A DNA stretch of 64,000 nt from Bacteroides pyogenes DSM 20611 = JCM 6294 (GTDB lineage: Bacteria > Bacteroidota > Bacteroidia > Bacteroidales > Bacteroidaceae). The notes beneath the pieces are model-generated. The model saw only the letters and a program-made list of their open reading frames with translations. It ran no database searches and was not told the origin of the DNA. The position numbers and the translations under genes were made by a program. Positions 1 to 10,527 of the stretch are shown piece after piece (within the stretch, counting starts at the first letter, position 1; every line of letters starts with the position of its first letter). The stretch lies in the NCBI RefSeq assembly GCF_000428105.1, contig NZ_ATZH01000022.1, positions 1 through 64,000 on the forward strand, in the 5' to 3' direction.

Positions 1-188
1 GCTGTTATGCTCAAAGCGATGACCTCAAGGTCGGAAAACTTGGGAACTACACCACAACGGGGTATATTTCCGAGCTCATTAACACGATTTCCGGCGAAAT
101 CCTTGCAGATTCCGAGAATTCTGACGAAATTTGCTATGAAGTTGCGCATATGCAGATAAATAGTATTCAACGGTTTAGCTACCATTAA
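1..188 (+). CDS. C-terminal fragment of an unrecognised protein (cut by window start)
   Basis: The frame beginning at base 3 is open from the window edge to a TAA at 186-188, about 61 residues, mixed polar and hydrophobic, with no recognisable motif. The first frame is also open to base 159, so the choice of frame is uncertain. No function can be assigned. Confidence 0.25.
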   Translation, partial: CYAQSDDLKVGKLGNYTTTGYISELINTISGEILADSENSDEICYEVAHMQINSIQRFSYH

Positions 189-392
189 ATTACTAAAAAT
201 CAGTGATATGTGCAACTTTTTCATTTGTAAATATTTAGATTTTTAATTCAACCAACGGGTTATGTATGGTAAAAAGCATTATAAAATGTTTCAATGAGAA
301 CGAGAAAATCAGTTTCTGCAATACCGACTTTGCAATCTTTAAATAAACGCCGGTCAAATTGCCGGTTTTCTCAAAAAAGTCACAAAAGGCGG

Positions 393-423
393 TTGACAGA
401 AACAAATAAAACGACTAACTTTG
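393..423 (+). promoter_or_regulatory. Bacteroides-type promoter for the NifU-like/GGGtGRT operon
   Basis: TTGACA at 393-398 and TAACTTTG at 416-423, with 20 bp between TTG and the -7 box, match the Bacteroides primary-sigma consensus (TTG, N19-21, TAnnTTTG). Transcription would start near 430, about 55 nt before the ATG at 485. Confidence 0.75.
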
Positions 424-484
424 TGGACGATTCTGAAAAAAGCAACTACGTATTTTTTATTATATTACTTAAATAGAGCTAATT

Positions 485-1186
485 ATGACTTATTCACACG
501 AAGTGGAACACATGTGTGTTGTAAAGAAAGGCCCTAATCATGGACCGGCTCCCATACCCGAAGAAGGCAAATGGGTAAAATCAAAAGAAATCGTCGACAT
601 TTCAGGTTTAACACACGGTATCGGTTGGTGTGCTCCTCAACAAGGCGCCTGCAAACTGACACTCAACGTTAAAGAAGGCGTTATTCAGGAAGCATTAGTT
701 GAAACTATTGGTTGCTCGGGTATGACGCATTCGGCAGCAATGGCCTCCGAAATTCTTCCGGGAAAAACAATTCTCGAAGCGCTGAACACCGACCTCGTTT
801 GCGATGCCATTAACACCGCCATGCGTGAACTTTTCCTGCAAATCGTTTACGGACGTACACAGTCGGCTTTCTCAGAAGGCGGTCTGATGATCGGTGCCGG
901 ATTGGAAGATTTAGGCAAAGGATTGCGCAGCCAGGTAGGTACATTGTACGGAACTTTGGCCAAAGGTCCTCGTTACCTCGAAATGGCCGAAGGCTACATC
1001 AAGTCTGTCGCATTGGATAAGAATGATGAAATTTGCGGATACGAATTCGTTCACCTTGGCAAATTCATGGATGAGATTAAGAAAGGTACAGATGCCAATG
1101 AAGCTCTGAAGAAAGTCACTGGTACGTACGGACGTTTCACTGCTGAACAGGGTGCGGTTAAACATATCGACCCGCGTCACGAATAA
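485..1186 (+). CDS. NifU-like iron-sulfur cluster assembly scaffold family protein
   Basis: The 233-residue product resembles the NifU/IscU N-terminal scaffold fold. Candidate cluster-binding cysteines lie in GWCAPQQGACKL (about residues 48-59) and in GCSGMTHSA (about residues 77-85). There is no signal peptide, so the protein should be cytoplasmic. It is followed 18 bp later by a GGGtGRT-family gene, a pairing that recurs in anaerobic Bacteroidetes and Firmicutes. This is not a typical suf or isc operon: no desulfurase or SufBD gene is adjacent. The client protein is unknown; the neighbouring GGGtGRT protein is the obvious candidate by inference. Confidence 0.8.
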   Translation: MTYSHEVEHMCVVKKGPNHGPAPIPEEGKWVKSKEIVDISGLTHGIGWCAPQQGACKLTLNVKEGVIQEALVETIGCSGMTHSAAMASEILPGKTILEALNTDLVCDAINTAMRELFLQIVYGRTQSAFSEGGLMIGAGLEDLGKGLRSQVGTLYGTLAKGPRYLEMAEGYIKSVALDKNDEICGYEFVHLGKFMDEIKKGTDANEALKKVTGTYGRFTAEQGAVKHIDPRHE

Positions 1187-1204
1187 TAGATGGAGGAAGA
1201 AACA

Positions 1205-2215
1205 ATGATTAGAGAAGTAAAATTTGAAAGCCAGGACCGTCGTATCAAACAGATTTTAGCTGCATTGAACGAAAACGGAATCAAAGATATTGAAGAGGCT
1301 AACGCAATCTGCGAATCGCACGGTCTCGATCCATATAAAACTTGTGAAGAAACCCAGCCGATATGTTTCGAAAATGCCAAATGGGCATATGTGGTAGGTG
1401 CAGCTATCGCATTGAAAAAAGGTTGTAAAAATGCAGCCGAAGCGGCCGAAGCTATCGGTATCGGTCTGCAAGCATTCTGTATTCCGGGCTCTGTTGCCGA
1501 TGACCGTAAAGTAGGTATCGGACATGGAAATCTGGCTGCTATGTTGCTGCGTGAAGAAACCAAATGCTTTGCTTTCCTTGCCGGTCACGAATCGTTCGCT
1601 GCGGCCGAAGGTGCAATCAAAATCGCCGCAAAAGCAGATAAAGTGCGCAAAGAACCCTTGCGTTGCATCCTGAACGGTTTGGGCAAAGATGCCGCACAGA
1701 TTATTTCACGTATCAACGGATTTACCTATGTTCAAACTCAATTCGACTATTATAGCGGCGAATTGAAAGTAGTTCGCGAAATTGCCTACTCCGACGGGCC
1801 ACGTGCCAAAGTTAAATGCTACGGCGCCGATGATGTTCGCGAAGGTGTGGCTATCATGTGGAAAGAAGGCGTAGACGTATCTATTACAGGTAATTCTACC
1901 AACCCGACCCGTTTCCAACATCCGGTTGCCGGCACTTATAAGAAAGAACGCGTTCTCGCAGGCAAACCCTATTTCTCAGTAGCTTCAGGCGGTGGCACCG
2001 GTCGTACACTTCATCCGGATAACATGGCTGCCGGTCCGGCATCTTATGGAATGACGGATACAATGGGGCGTATGCACTCAGACGCTCAGTTCGCCGGTTC
2101 TTCATCAGTCCCCGCTCATGTGGAAATGATGGGATTCCTCGGTATCGGAAACAACCCGATGGTAGGCTGCACAGTAGCTTGCGCGGTCGATGTTGCCCAA
2201 GCTTTGAGCAAGTAA
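1205..2215 (+). CDS. GGGtGRT family protein
   Basis: A 336-residue cytoplasmic protein carrying the signature GGGTGRTLHPDN at about residues 258-269, followed by a glycine/methionine-rich conserved tail that ends with a Cys pair motif (GCTVACAVD). The family (GGGtGRT, Pfam) has no established biochemical function but co-occurs with NifU-like proteins. I chose ATG 1205 over in-frame ATG 1190 because a strong purine-rich ribosome site (ggaggaag, 1192-1199) sits correctly before 1205 and would lie inside the gene if 1190 were used. A strong terminator follows. Cluster binding or Fe-S transfer from the upstream scaffold is only an inference. Confidence 0.85.
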   Translation: MIREVKFESQDRRIKQILAALNENGIKDIEEANAICESHGLDPYKTCEETQPICFENAKWAYVVGAAIALKKGCKNAAEAAEAIGIGLQAFCIPGSVADDRKVGIGHGNLAAMLLREETKCFAFLAGHESFAAAEGAIKIAAKADKVRKEPLRCILNGLGKDAAQIISRINGFTYVQTQFDYYSGELKVVREIAYSDGPRAKVKCYGADDVREGVAIMWKEGVDVSITGNSTNPTRFQHPVAGTYKKERVLAGKPYFSVASGGGTGRTLHPDNMAAGPASYGMTDTMGRMHSDAQFAGSSSVPAHVEMMGFLGIGNNPMVGCTVACAVDVAQALSK

Positions 2216-2239
2216 ACTGATACTTCAATCGACATAATA

Positions 2240-2277
2240 AATCCCTGTAACTGAAAGTTATGGGGATTTTTGTTTTT
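2240..2277 (+). terminator. Rho-independent terminator after GGGtGRT gene
   Basis: A 13-bp stem (2240-2252 with 2256-2268, including two G-U pairs) closes a GAA loop and runs into TTTTGTTTTT. Confidence 0.85.
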
Positions 2278-2314
2278 ATCGCTTCGGGCAAATGGTAAAA
2301 TCTATATAAAATAT

Positions 2315-2344
2315 TTGAAATGCACAATAAAATTAGTTTCTTTG
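2315..2344 (+). promoter_or_regulatory. Putative promoter for the A2M/pbpC operon
   Basis: TTG at 2315-2317 and TTTCTTTG at 2337-2344 (one mismatch to TAnnTTTG), spaced 19 bp, lie 30 bp before the ATG at 2374. Confidence 0.5.
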
Positions 2345-2373
2345 TATGATAGATCCATATCAAACATTTCACT

Positions 2374-5300
2374 ATGAAACAAATCAAGAACAACCGCAAT
2401 AACTTTCTGTCGTTACTTCTCATCACAATGGCAGCCGTGATCGTTTCCTCATGCACACGAACCCGAAAAGAAATTCTTCCTTCTATAGAATATGCGCCGT
2501 ACATAAACGCTTATACGGGCGGGGTTATTTCACAGGCTTCCACCATACGCATAGAGCTGACGCAAGACCAACCGGTTGTCGATCTTAACAATGAATTGAA
2601 AGAGAATCCGTTTAGCTTCTCACCTTCATTAAAAGGAAAAGCCTATTGGGTCAGCAATAACACCATCGAATTTATTCCCGAAGAGGGTTCGCTGAAACCC
2701 GGAGAGCTTTATGAAGGAAGTTTTCAGTTAGGCAAATTCGTAGAAGTAAAAAAGGATCTGGAAAAGTTTTATTTCTCTTTCAGGGTACAAGAAAGAAATT
2801 TTACTCTGCATACTTCTCCCATCTCAGTCACATCCTCACAACCGGATGAAGTGACAGTGAAAGGAGAGATATGTTTTAGCGATGTAGTGAAAAAAGAAGT
2901 GGCAGAATCAATGATAAGCGCTTCCGGGCCGGACGGGAAAGCGTATCGGGTACATATAGTTTCCACCGACAATCCTGCACGCTACCGATTCAGTATAGAA
3001 AAAGTGGCGAGAGGCAACACAGATTACCGGCTAAAGATAATGGCAAACGGAAAACCTGTCGGGATAAAACACACGCAAGAAAAAGAAGTTTTGATTCCGG
3101 TCAAAGGAAGCTTCCGTTTTTTATCCGCACACCGTATCGAAGAACCGGAGAATGGCATTGAAATTATCTTCTCCGATCCGGTTTCATCCACACAAGATTT
3201 GAAAGGATTAGTAGAAATCCCCGAAATCTCTTCAAGTATTCTACAAGTTGAAAACAATAAAATTATTCTATTCTTCGAAGCCAATCATCGCGATAAACTG
3301 AGTCTGAAGATTGACGAAGGACTGAAAAACTTCGACAACCGTGCGTTAGGATCATCGCATTCCGTATCATTCGGCCAACTGAATCTGAGACCGCAGGTAA
3401 AACTGTCGACATCCGCAGCTATCTTGCCCGATTCAAAGAACCTGATTATTCCTTTCCGGGCTGTCAATCTTCATGCTGTCGATTTAAGCGTCATACGTAT
3501 TTTCGAGAATAATGTACTGACGTTTATGCAGACCAACTCCCTCTCGTCTGCCAATGAGCTGAGGCGTTCGGGACGATTGGTATATAAAAAGACCCTTTGG
3601 TTAAGCAAAGACCCTTCTAAGGATGTCCGCCGTTGGGAAGACTATTCGATCGATCTTGCAGGAGTGATCCGTCAGGAGCCGGGAGCTATTTATCGAATCG
3701 TTCTTTCTTTCCGTCAGGAATACTCCGCTTATTCCTGCGGGGGAGACACCCAAAACGTGCAATCAGCCGATAATAACACAAATAACCGATTGACAAGAAT
3801 CAATGAGGAGACTTTGTCGGATAAAGAAAAAGATGCATGGGACACCCCGGAGGCTTATTTTTACTATAATGGAACAGAAGGTATAGACTGGAGTTTGTAC
3901 AAATGGGACGAGCGGGATAATCCCTGTCATCCGTCATATTATATGAGCTCCGACCGTAGCGCAGCATGCAACGTGTTTGCGTCTAATCTGGGAATGATTG
4001 TAAAAAGGAACTCCCAAAACAAGATATGGGTTACCGTAAACAATATATTGGACACGAAGCCGATATCGAAAGCGCTGGTAAGCGTATACAACTTCCAACT
4101 ACAACGCATAGGCAAAGGAGAGACAAATGGAGAAGGGTTTGTGGAAATCACTCCGCAAGGAATACCTTTCATCGTGGTAGCCGAAGCGGATAAGCAAAAA
4201 GCCTATGTTCGTACAGTCGACGGCGAAGAGCAGTCCGTGAGTCGGTTCGATGTAGGAGGAAAAGATGTTCAGAAAGGCTTGAAAGGATTCATCTATGGTG
4301 AAAGAGGGGTATGGCGACCGGGTGACACCTTGCATCTTTCATTCATTCTGGAAGACCGGGAAAAAAGAATTCCCGAAAATCATCCCGTATCATTGGAAAT
4401 TTACAATCCGCAAGGACAGTTTTACGCAAAGCAGATTTCAACACAGGGAATGAACGGTTTCTACACATTTCATGTACCGACAAACGCCGACGCACCGACA
4501 GGCTTCTGGAACGCTTATGTTAAAGTGGGTGGAAGCAGCTTCCACAAAAGCCTGCGTATTGAAACAGTCAAACCCAACCGACTGAAAATAAATCTCAAAT
4601 TACCCGGCAAAGTAGTCGAAGCTTCCGGAAAAGAAGTTCCGATAAGCATTTCTTCTACCTGGCTGACGGGCGCCACCGCTTCCCGATTAAAAACAAAAGT
4701 AGAAATGTCTTTGTCGAAGGTAAACACACAATTCGAAAAATACGGCAAATACATCTTTAATAATCCTGCGACCGACTTTACTTCAGTCAAAGAAGAAGTA
4801 TTCAGCGGTACCCTTGACGCAGAAGGAAATACATCTTTCTTATGGAAACTCCCTCACGCCGTGCACGCTCCGGGAATGCTGAACGCCACTCTCACCACCC
4901 GCGTGTTCGAACCGGGAGGAGATGCCAGTATCTATATCCAAAGCATTCCATTCTCACCCTTCACGTCGTATGTGGGTATCAATCTGAACCAACCGAAAGA
5001 TAAATACATCGAAACCGATCAAAACCACATATTCGACATCGTAACCGTTAATGCCCGGGGAGAACTGACCAACTGTTCCAATCTGGAATATAAGATATAC
5101 CGAATCAATTGGAGTTGGTGGTGGGAAGCAAACAACGAGTCGTTCGAAACATATGTGAACAGCAGTTCTATCACTCCTGTAGTAAGCGGAAATTTGCAAA
5201 CCAACGGTGGAAAAGCTTCTTTTGGCTTTCGTGTGAACTATCCGGACTGGGGACGCTACCTGGTCTATGTGAAAGACAAAGAAAGCGGACATGCTACCGG

Positions 5301-8001
5301 AGGAACCGTATATGTCGATTGGCCTGCATGGAGAGGGCGATCGGACAAAACCGATCCCAGCGGTATCAAAATGCTTGCTTTCTCATTGGATAAAGATTCG
5401 TATAAGCCTGGTGAGACAGCCACAGCCATTATTCCCGGATCGGCGGGCGGAAGAGCTTTGATTTCCATCGAAAACGGATCGAAGATATTGAAACAGGAAT
5501 GGCTCGAAGTATCCCCTCAGAACGACACAAAGTATACATTTAAGATAACGGAAGAAATGACTCCGAACGTATATCTGCATATCAGCCTGCTGCAACCTCA
5601 TGCGCAAACGGTGAACGATCTGCCTATCCGCATGTACGGAGTCGCTCCCGTATTTGTCACCAATCCGCAAACCATTCTGCAACCGCAAATCAAAATGCCC
5701 GAAGTTATCCGTCCGGAAACCGACTTCAGCATAACTGTCAGTGAAAAAAACGGCAAACCCATGACGTATACGCTGGCAATTGTCGACGACGGTTTGCTCG
5801 ATTTGACGAATTTCAAGACTCCCGATCCCTGGAACGAATTTTATTCGCGCGAAGCGCTGGGCATTCGCACTTGGGATATGTACGATGATGTATTGGGAGC
5901 TTTTGCCGGACGCTACACGGCGTTGTTCAGCACCGGAGGAGATGCTACCCTGAAACCCGCCGATGCCAAAGCAAACCGTTTCAAACCCGTAGTGAAATTT
6001 ATAGGACCGTTCTCTCTGAAAAAAGGAAAGCAACAAACACATACGCTGAAGCTTCCGATGTATATCGGTTCGGTTCGCGCGATGGTGGTAGCCGGACAAG
6101 ACGGAGCGTACGGAAGTGCGGAAAAAAACGCCTTTGTGCGCACACCTTTAATGCTGTTGTCTACTTTGCCTCGCGTGCTTAGCACTCAGGAAGAAATACT
6201 GGTTCCGGTAAACATCTTCGCCATGGAAAAACAGGTGAAGAACGTGACCGTATCCATACAAGCTTCCGGCGCAGGAGTACAGATAGCAGGAACCCGCCAA
6301 CAGTCGCTTACATTCGGACAACCCGGAGACCAACTCGCATTCTTTACATTGAAGACGGGACAGCAAACGGGAAAAGCTACCATTCGCATTGCTGCCGATG
6401 GCGGTGGACAACGGACGCAAGAAACAATAGAAATAGACGTACGCAACCCTAATCCTGTAGTAACGACACGAGAAAGCCGCCGGCTCGAGGAAGGACAGGA
6501 AAGCGAGATTGCTTATCAGCTGGACGGGACTTCCACCGACAACCACATTGCTTTGGAAGTATCGCGCATACCGTCGGTAGACATCAACCGCAGGTTAGAT
6601 TTCCTGTACAGCTATCAACATCAATGTACCGAGCAAATCACTTCCAAAGCCTTTCCACTCTTGTTCGTCGATTGTTTCAAAGAGACAGACAAACAGGAAG
6701 CCGAAAAGATAAAGGCCAATATACAGGAAGCCATCCGACAGCTGTATGCCCGCCAGCTGCCGAACGGAGGATTTATTTACTGGCCGGGGAATGCAGTTGC
6801 CGACGAATGGATCAGTTCATACACAGGCATGTTCCTGACGATAGCACAAGAAAAAGGATATGCCGTTCAGCCCGCCGTATTGAAAAAATGGAAACGATTC
6901 CAACGTGCCGCGGCACAAAATTGGCGTATGCCGCAAGGTGCCGACGAATGGCAATTGTGGCAGGCAGAATATCAACAAAGTTTCCGATTGTATACGCTGG
7001 CATTGGCAGGAACACCGGAACACGGAGCTATGAATCGCATGAAAGAGCAAAAACAACTTTCGCTCCAAGCCAGGTGGAGACTGGCCGCAGCCTATGCGCT
7101 GACCGGCAAACAAAAACCCGCCGGCGAATTGATATATAAGGCCGAAACGGAGATTACTCCCTATTCTTCGATGAATTTCATCTACGGATCGTCCGATCGG
7201 GACGAAGCTATGATTCTGGAAACACTCATCCTGATGAAGAGAGATGGAGAAGCATTGAAGCAGGCCGGAAAAGTATCGAAAAACCTCTCATGGGAAAACT
7301 GGTTCAGTACGCAGTCTACGGCATTCTCACTGATGGCTATGGGGCGGTTGGCCGAAAAGCTGTCGGGCAACATGGACTTTAACTGGACGTGGAACGGCAA
7401 ACAACAACCAGACGTGAAAACGGCAAAAGCTGTTTTTGAAAAATCGATTCCCACTTCTCCGAGATCGGGCAGAATAACAGTAAAAAACCGGGGGAAAGGA
7501 GTGTTGAGCGTAGACCTGATCACACGCACGCAACTGTTGAACGACACGCTACCCGCCATTGCCGACAACCTGCAAATGACAGTGAAATACACAGATGTCA
7601 ACGGCTCTCCTGTTTCGATAGAGAATATCCGACAAGGAAGCGACCTGCTGGCTGTCGTTACCGTAAGTAATGTCAGTGGAACATCGGATTATAGCAATTT
7701 GGCGCTGACGCATATTCTTCCATCGGGATGGGAGGTATACAACGAACGAATGATAACGAATCCCGAAGAGGGAACGGCAACCGGAAGCTCGACGGGCAAA
7801 TTGTATACTTATCAGGATATTCGCGACGACCGTGTACTGACTTATTTCGATTTGCGACGAAACGAATCGAAAACATTCACCATCAAATTGCAAGCGACCT
7901 ATGCAGGCAACTTTATACTACCGGCCGTTCAGTGCGAAGCCATGTACGACACCTCGGTGCTGGCACGGAGTAAAGCCGGAAGAACCATCGTCAGCAGATA
8001 G
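2374..8001 (+). CDS. Alpha-2-macroglobulin family lipoprotein (YfhM-like)
   Basis: A 1875-residue protein. The N-terminal signal ends in a lipobox (VSSC, Cys27), so it should be a lipoprotein in the periplasm. It has the macroglobulin architecture: repeated beta-sandwich MG domains, a bait-region stretch, and a thioester motif CTEQ (Cys1418) within YSYQHQCTEQ, followed by the helical thioester domain. Bacterial A2Ms are thought to trap attacking proteases by covalent thioester capture. The gene is followed 15 bp later by pbpC, the classic bacterial A2M-PBP1C pairing, which suggests that damage protection is coupled to local cell-wall repair. The intact CxEQ means it belongs to the thioester-bearing (YfhM) rather than the thioester-less (YfaS) type. 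Confidence 0.92.
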   Translation: MKQIKNNRNNFLSLLLITMAAVIVSSCTRTRKEILPSIEYAPYINAYTGGVISQASTIRIELTQDQPVVDLNNELKENPFSFSPSLKGKAYWVSNNTIEFIPEEGSLKPGELYEGSFQLGKFVEVKKDLEKFYFSFRVQERNFTLHTSPISVTSSQPDEVTVKGEICFSDVVKKEVAESMISASGPDGKAYRVHIVSTDNPARYRFSIEKVARGNTDYRLKIMANGKPVGIKHTQEKEVLIPVKGSFRFLSAHRIEEPENGIEIIFSDPVSSTQDLKGLVEIPEISSSILQVENNKIILFFEANHRDKLSLKIDEGLKNFDNRALGSSHSVSFGQLNLRPQVKLSTSAAILPDSKNLIIPFRAVNLHAVDLSVIRIFENNVLTFMQTNSLSSANELRRSGRLVYKKTLWLSKDPSKDVRRWEDYSIDLAGVIRQEPGAIYRIVLSFRQEYSAYSCGGDTQNVQSADNNTNNRLTRINEETLSDKEKDAWDTPEAYFYYNGTEGIDWSLYKWDERDNPCHPSYYMSSDRSAACNVFASNLGMIVKRNSQNKIWVTVNNILDTKPISKALVSVYNFQLQRIGKGETNGEGFVEITPQGIPFIVVAEADKQKAYVRTVDGEEQSVSRFDVGGKDVQKGLKGFIYGERGVWRPGDTLHLSFILEDREKRIPENHPVSLEIYNPQGQFYAKQISTQGMNGFYTFHVPTNADAPTGFWNAYVKVGGSSFHKSLRIETVKPNRLKINLKLPGKVVEASGKEVPISISSTWLTGATASRLKTKVEMSLSKVNTQFEKYGKYIFNNPATDFTSVKEEVFSGTLDAEGNTSFLWKLPHAVHAPGMLNATLTTRVFEPGGDASIYIQSIPFSPFTSYVGINLNQPKDKYIETDQNHIFDIVTVNARGELTNCSNLEYKIYRINWSWWWEANNESFETYVNSSSITPVVSGNLQTNGGKASFGFRVNYPDWGRYLVYVKDKESGHATGGTVYVDWPAWRGRSDKTDPSGIKMLAFSLDKDSYKPGETATAIIPGSAGGRALISIENGSKILKQEWLEVSPQNDTKYTFKITEEMTPNVYLHISLLQPHAQTVNDLPIRMYGVAPVFVTNPQTILQPQIKMPEVIRPETDFSITVSEKNGKPMTYTLAIVDDGLLDLTNFKTPDPWNEFYSREALGIRTWDMYDDVLGAFAGRYTALFSTGGDATLKPADAKANRFKPVVKFIGPFSLKKGKQQTHTLKLPMYIGSVRAMVVAGQDGAYGSAEKNAFVRTPLMLLSTLPRVLSTQEEILVPVNIFAMEKQVKNVTVSIQASGAGVQIAGTRQQSLTFGQPGDQLAFFTLKTGQQTGKATIRIAADGGGQRTQETIEIDVRNPNPVVTTRESRRLEEGQESEIAYQLDGTSTDNHIALEVSRIPSVDINRRLDFLYSYQHQCTEQITSKAFPLLFVDCFKETDKQEAEKIKANIQEAIRQLYARQLPNGGFIYWPGNAVADEWISSYTGMFLTIAQEKGYAVQPAVLKKWKRFQRAAAQNWRMPQGADEWQLWQAEYQQSFRLYTLALAGTPEHGAMNRMKEQKQLSLQARWRLAAAYALTGKQKPAGELIYKAETEITPYSSMNFIYGSSDRDEAMILETLILMKRDGEALKQAGKVSKNLSWENWFSTQSTAFSLMAMGRLAEKLSGNMDFNWTWNGKQQPDVKTAKAVFEKSIPTSPRSGRITVKNRGKGVLSVDLITRTQLLNDTLPAIADNLQMTVKYTDVNGSPVSIENIRQGSDLLAVVTVSNVSGTSDYSNLALTHILPSGWEVYNERMITNPEEGTATGSSTGKLYTYQDIRDDRVLTYFDLRRNESKTFTIKLQATYAGNFILPAVQCEAMYDTSVLARSKAGRTIVSR

Positions 8002-8016
8002 GCAGTAAAGATACAG

Positions 8017-10335
8017 ATGAAGAATAATTTGCTAAAATTCTTCAAAGATTTATCCGCCGCCCGGAAAGCAAGCATCGGCATTATTGCTTTTCTGGTGGCA
8101 GGATATGTATTTTGTCTTCCTCAGGAGTTATTCAAAGTGCCCTACTCCACAGTTGTAACCGACCGGAACGACGAACTGCTGGGCGCACGCATCGCCTCCG
8201 ACGGGCAATGGCGTTTCCCTCCGCGCGAAACGACTCCCGAAAAAATAAAACGGTGCCTTGTCGCTTTCGAAGACAAACATTTCTACAGCCATTGGGGCGT
8301 TAACCCGTTTTCCATCGGAAGAGCCGTTTATCAGAACATAAAAAACAGGCGTGTCATAAGCGGCGGGAGCACAATCACCATGCAAACCATACGGCTTGCC
8401 CGGAACAACCCGCGCACCATCGGAGAAAAACTCATTGAAATGATTTGGGCTACCCGGTTGGAGTTTCGCGCTTCGAAAGAAAAAATCCTGTCGATGTATA
8501 TTTCCCATGCGCCGTTCGGAGGAAATGTAGTCGGCCTGGATGCTGCTGCCTGGAGATATTTCGGACATTCCGCAGAAGATTTGTCGTGGGCGGAAGCAGC
8601 TACACTGGCTGTATTGCCCAACGCTCCCGCAATGATTCATCTGTCTAAAGGTCGTAAAGAATTGTTAAGCAAAAGAAACCGGTTGCTCAAACGATTGTTC
8701 GAACAGAAAAACTTCGACCGTTCTACCTACGAGCTGGCAGTCAGTGAACCCTTGCCCGATGCGCCTCATCCTCTCCCGCAAACAGCCCCTTATCTGGTGA
8801 GCCGTTTCTACAAAGAGCGGAACGGAATGTACAGCCAGTCCACCATCGACCGTGGCCTCCAAATGCAGATCGAGGAGCTGGCGGAACGATGGAGCCGTGA
8901 ATTCAGCCGGAGCGATATCCGGAATCTGGCTATTCTGGTAATCGACATGAGAACCAACGAAGTGGCGGCATACTGCGGCAATGTACATTATCATAAGAAG
9001 CAGCAAGGAAATCAGGTAGACGTGATACAAGCCCCGAGAAGTACAGGCAGTATTTTGAAACCGTTCCTGTATAATGCGATGTTGCAAGAAGGAACCTTAT
9101 TGCCCGACATGTTGGTTCCGGACACTCCCATCAATATCAACGGCTTCACTCCGCAAAACTTTAACATGCAATTCGAAGGAGCGGTGCCGGCCTCGGAAGC
9201 TCTTGCCCGTTCGCTGAACATTCCTGCCGTAACCATGCTGCAAAGATACGGAGTACCGAAGTTCCACCGCCTGTTGCAACAGGCGGGTTTTACAACAATC
9301 AACCGTGCTCCCTCCCATTATGGCCTGTCACTTATTTTGGGAGGTGCGGAAGCCACCTTATGGGACATAACGAACGCATACGCCCGTATGGGACGCAGTC
9401 TGCTCCGATTGCCGCAGAAGCGTTGCAAACTGCTGTCCTCCGAAACGGGAGCCGATGAGGATACGGAATTTTTCATGCCGGGCGCTGTGTGGCAAACTTT
9501 CGATGCACTGAAAGAGGTAAACCGTCCCGAAGAGATAGACTGGAAATCGATTCCGTCTATACAGACAGTTGCCTGGAAGACAGGGACAAGCTACGGATTC
9601 CGCGACGCGTGGGCAGTAGGAGTTACTCCGCGTTATACCGTTGGCGTGTGGGTGGGCAATGCCACCGGCGAAGGAAAACCGGGATTGGTCGGTGCTCAAA
9701 CGGCAGGTCCCGTATTGTTCGACATATTCAACCTGCTTCCTGCATCAAAATGGTTCGAACGTCCCACAGGCGTTTTCGTCGAAGCGGAAATATGCCGACG
9801 TTCCGGGCACTTGAAAGGGCGGTTCTGTGAAGAAACGGATACGGCACTTATTCTTCCGGCAGGGGCGCGAACGGAAGCTTGCCCGTACCATCATCCTGTC
9901 ACTCTCACGGCAGATGAGAAACATCGCATATACGAAACCTGTGCCGATACCGAACCTACCATTCGGAAGTCATGGTTCACTCTCCCGCCTGTATGGGAAT
10001 GGTACTACAAACAATACCACCCCGAGTACAAGCCCTTGCCTCCGTTCAAACCCGGCTGTGGAGAAGATTTCTTCCAACCGATGCAGTTTATATATCCTTC
10101 GCCCAATGCCCGCATCAAGCTCACCAGACAGATGGACGGAAGCGGCGGATTCATAACCGTGGAGCTGGCGCACAGCAACCCCCAAGCAACTGTCTTCTGG
10201 CATTTGGACGGATCGTATGAAACACAGACGGAGGATTTTCATAAAATATCGTTGAAGCCTTCGGCGGGCAAACATTCCCTGACCGTAGTCGACAACGAAG
10301 GCAACAGTGTTTCGACCAGCTTTTTAATAGAATAA
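8017..10335 (+). CDS. pbpC: Penicillin-binding protein 1C
   Basis: 772 residues: an N-terminal membrane anchor (about 17-35), a GT51 glycosyltransferase domain (EDKHFYSHWG and GGSTITMQ motifs), a transpeptidase domain with the SxxK motif (GSILK, Ser345/Lys348), an SLN motif and KTGT (521-524), and a C-terminal PBP1C-specific domain of about 90 residues. It would polymerise and cross-link glycan strands from the outer face of the inner membrane. It lies 15 bp after the A2M gene and surely shares its transcript. All catalytic motifs are intact. Confidence 0.95.
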   Translation: MKNNLLKFFKDLSAARKASIGIIAFLVAGYVFCLPQELFKVPYSTVVTDRNDELLGARIASDGQWRFPPRETTPEKIKRCLVAFEDKHFYSHWGVNPFSIGRAVYQNIKNRRVISGGSTITMQTIRLARNNPRTIGEKLIEMIWATRLEFRASKEKILSMYISHAPFGGNVVGLDAAAWRYFGHSAEDLSWAEAATLAVLPNAPAMIHLSKGRKELLSKRNRLLKRLFEQKNFDRSTYELAVSEPLPDAPHPLPQTAPYLVSRFYKERNGMYSQSTIDRGLQMQIEELAERWSREFSRSDIRNLAILVIDMRTNEVAAYCGNVHYHKKQQGNQVDVIQAPRSTGSILKPFLYNAMLQEGTLLPDMLVPDTPININGFTPQNFNMQFEGAVPASEALARSLNIPAVTMLQRYGVPKFHRLLQQAGFTTINRAPSHYGLSLILGGAEATLWDITNAYARMGRSLLRLPQKRCKLLSSETGADEDTEFFMPGAVWQTFDALKEVNRPEEIDWKSIPSIQTVAWKTGTSYGFRDAWAVGVTPRYTVGVWVGNATGEGKPGLVGAQTAGPVLFDIFNLLPASKWFERPTGVFVEAEICRRSGHLKGRFCEETDTALILPAGARTEACPYHHPVTLTADEKHRIYETCADTEPTIRKSWFTLPPVWEWYYKQYHPEYKPLPPFKPGCGEDFFQPMQFIYPSPNARIKLTRQMDGSGGFITVELAHSNPQATVFWHLDGSYETQTEDFHKISLKPSAGKHSLTVVDNEGNSVSTSFLIE

Positions 10336-10385
10336 ACAACTGACTTCAACTACAAAATAAAAAGAATAAAGCGTTTCCTCCCGAC

Positions 10386-10418
10386 TCGGTTTTTTATCGA
10401 ATAAAACAACAAAACCGA
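10386..10418 (+). other. Inverted repeat downstream of pbpC
   Basis: TCGGTTTT (10386-10393) and AAAACCGA (10411-10418) form an 8-bp inverted repeat with a 17-nt loop. There is no U-tract, so its role as a terminator is doubtful. Confidence 0.3.
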
Positions 10419-10527
10419 TGTACTAATCGTTGTATTCAAGAAATAAGCACCGGATGAATGACATTTACCTCACCGGCCGAATAATTATCCGATTAACCCG
10501 CTAAGAAAAGGAGAAAAGAAAAAGAGT

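Noticed and set aside
294..476. 60-codon open frame before the NifU-like gene
   Set aside because: It contains the promoter of the following operon and has no protein-like features.
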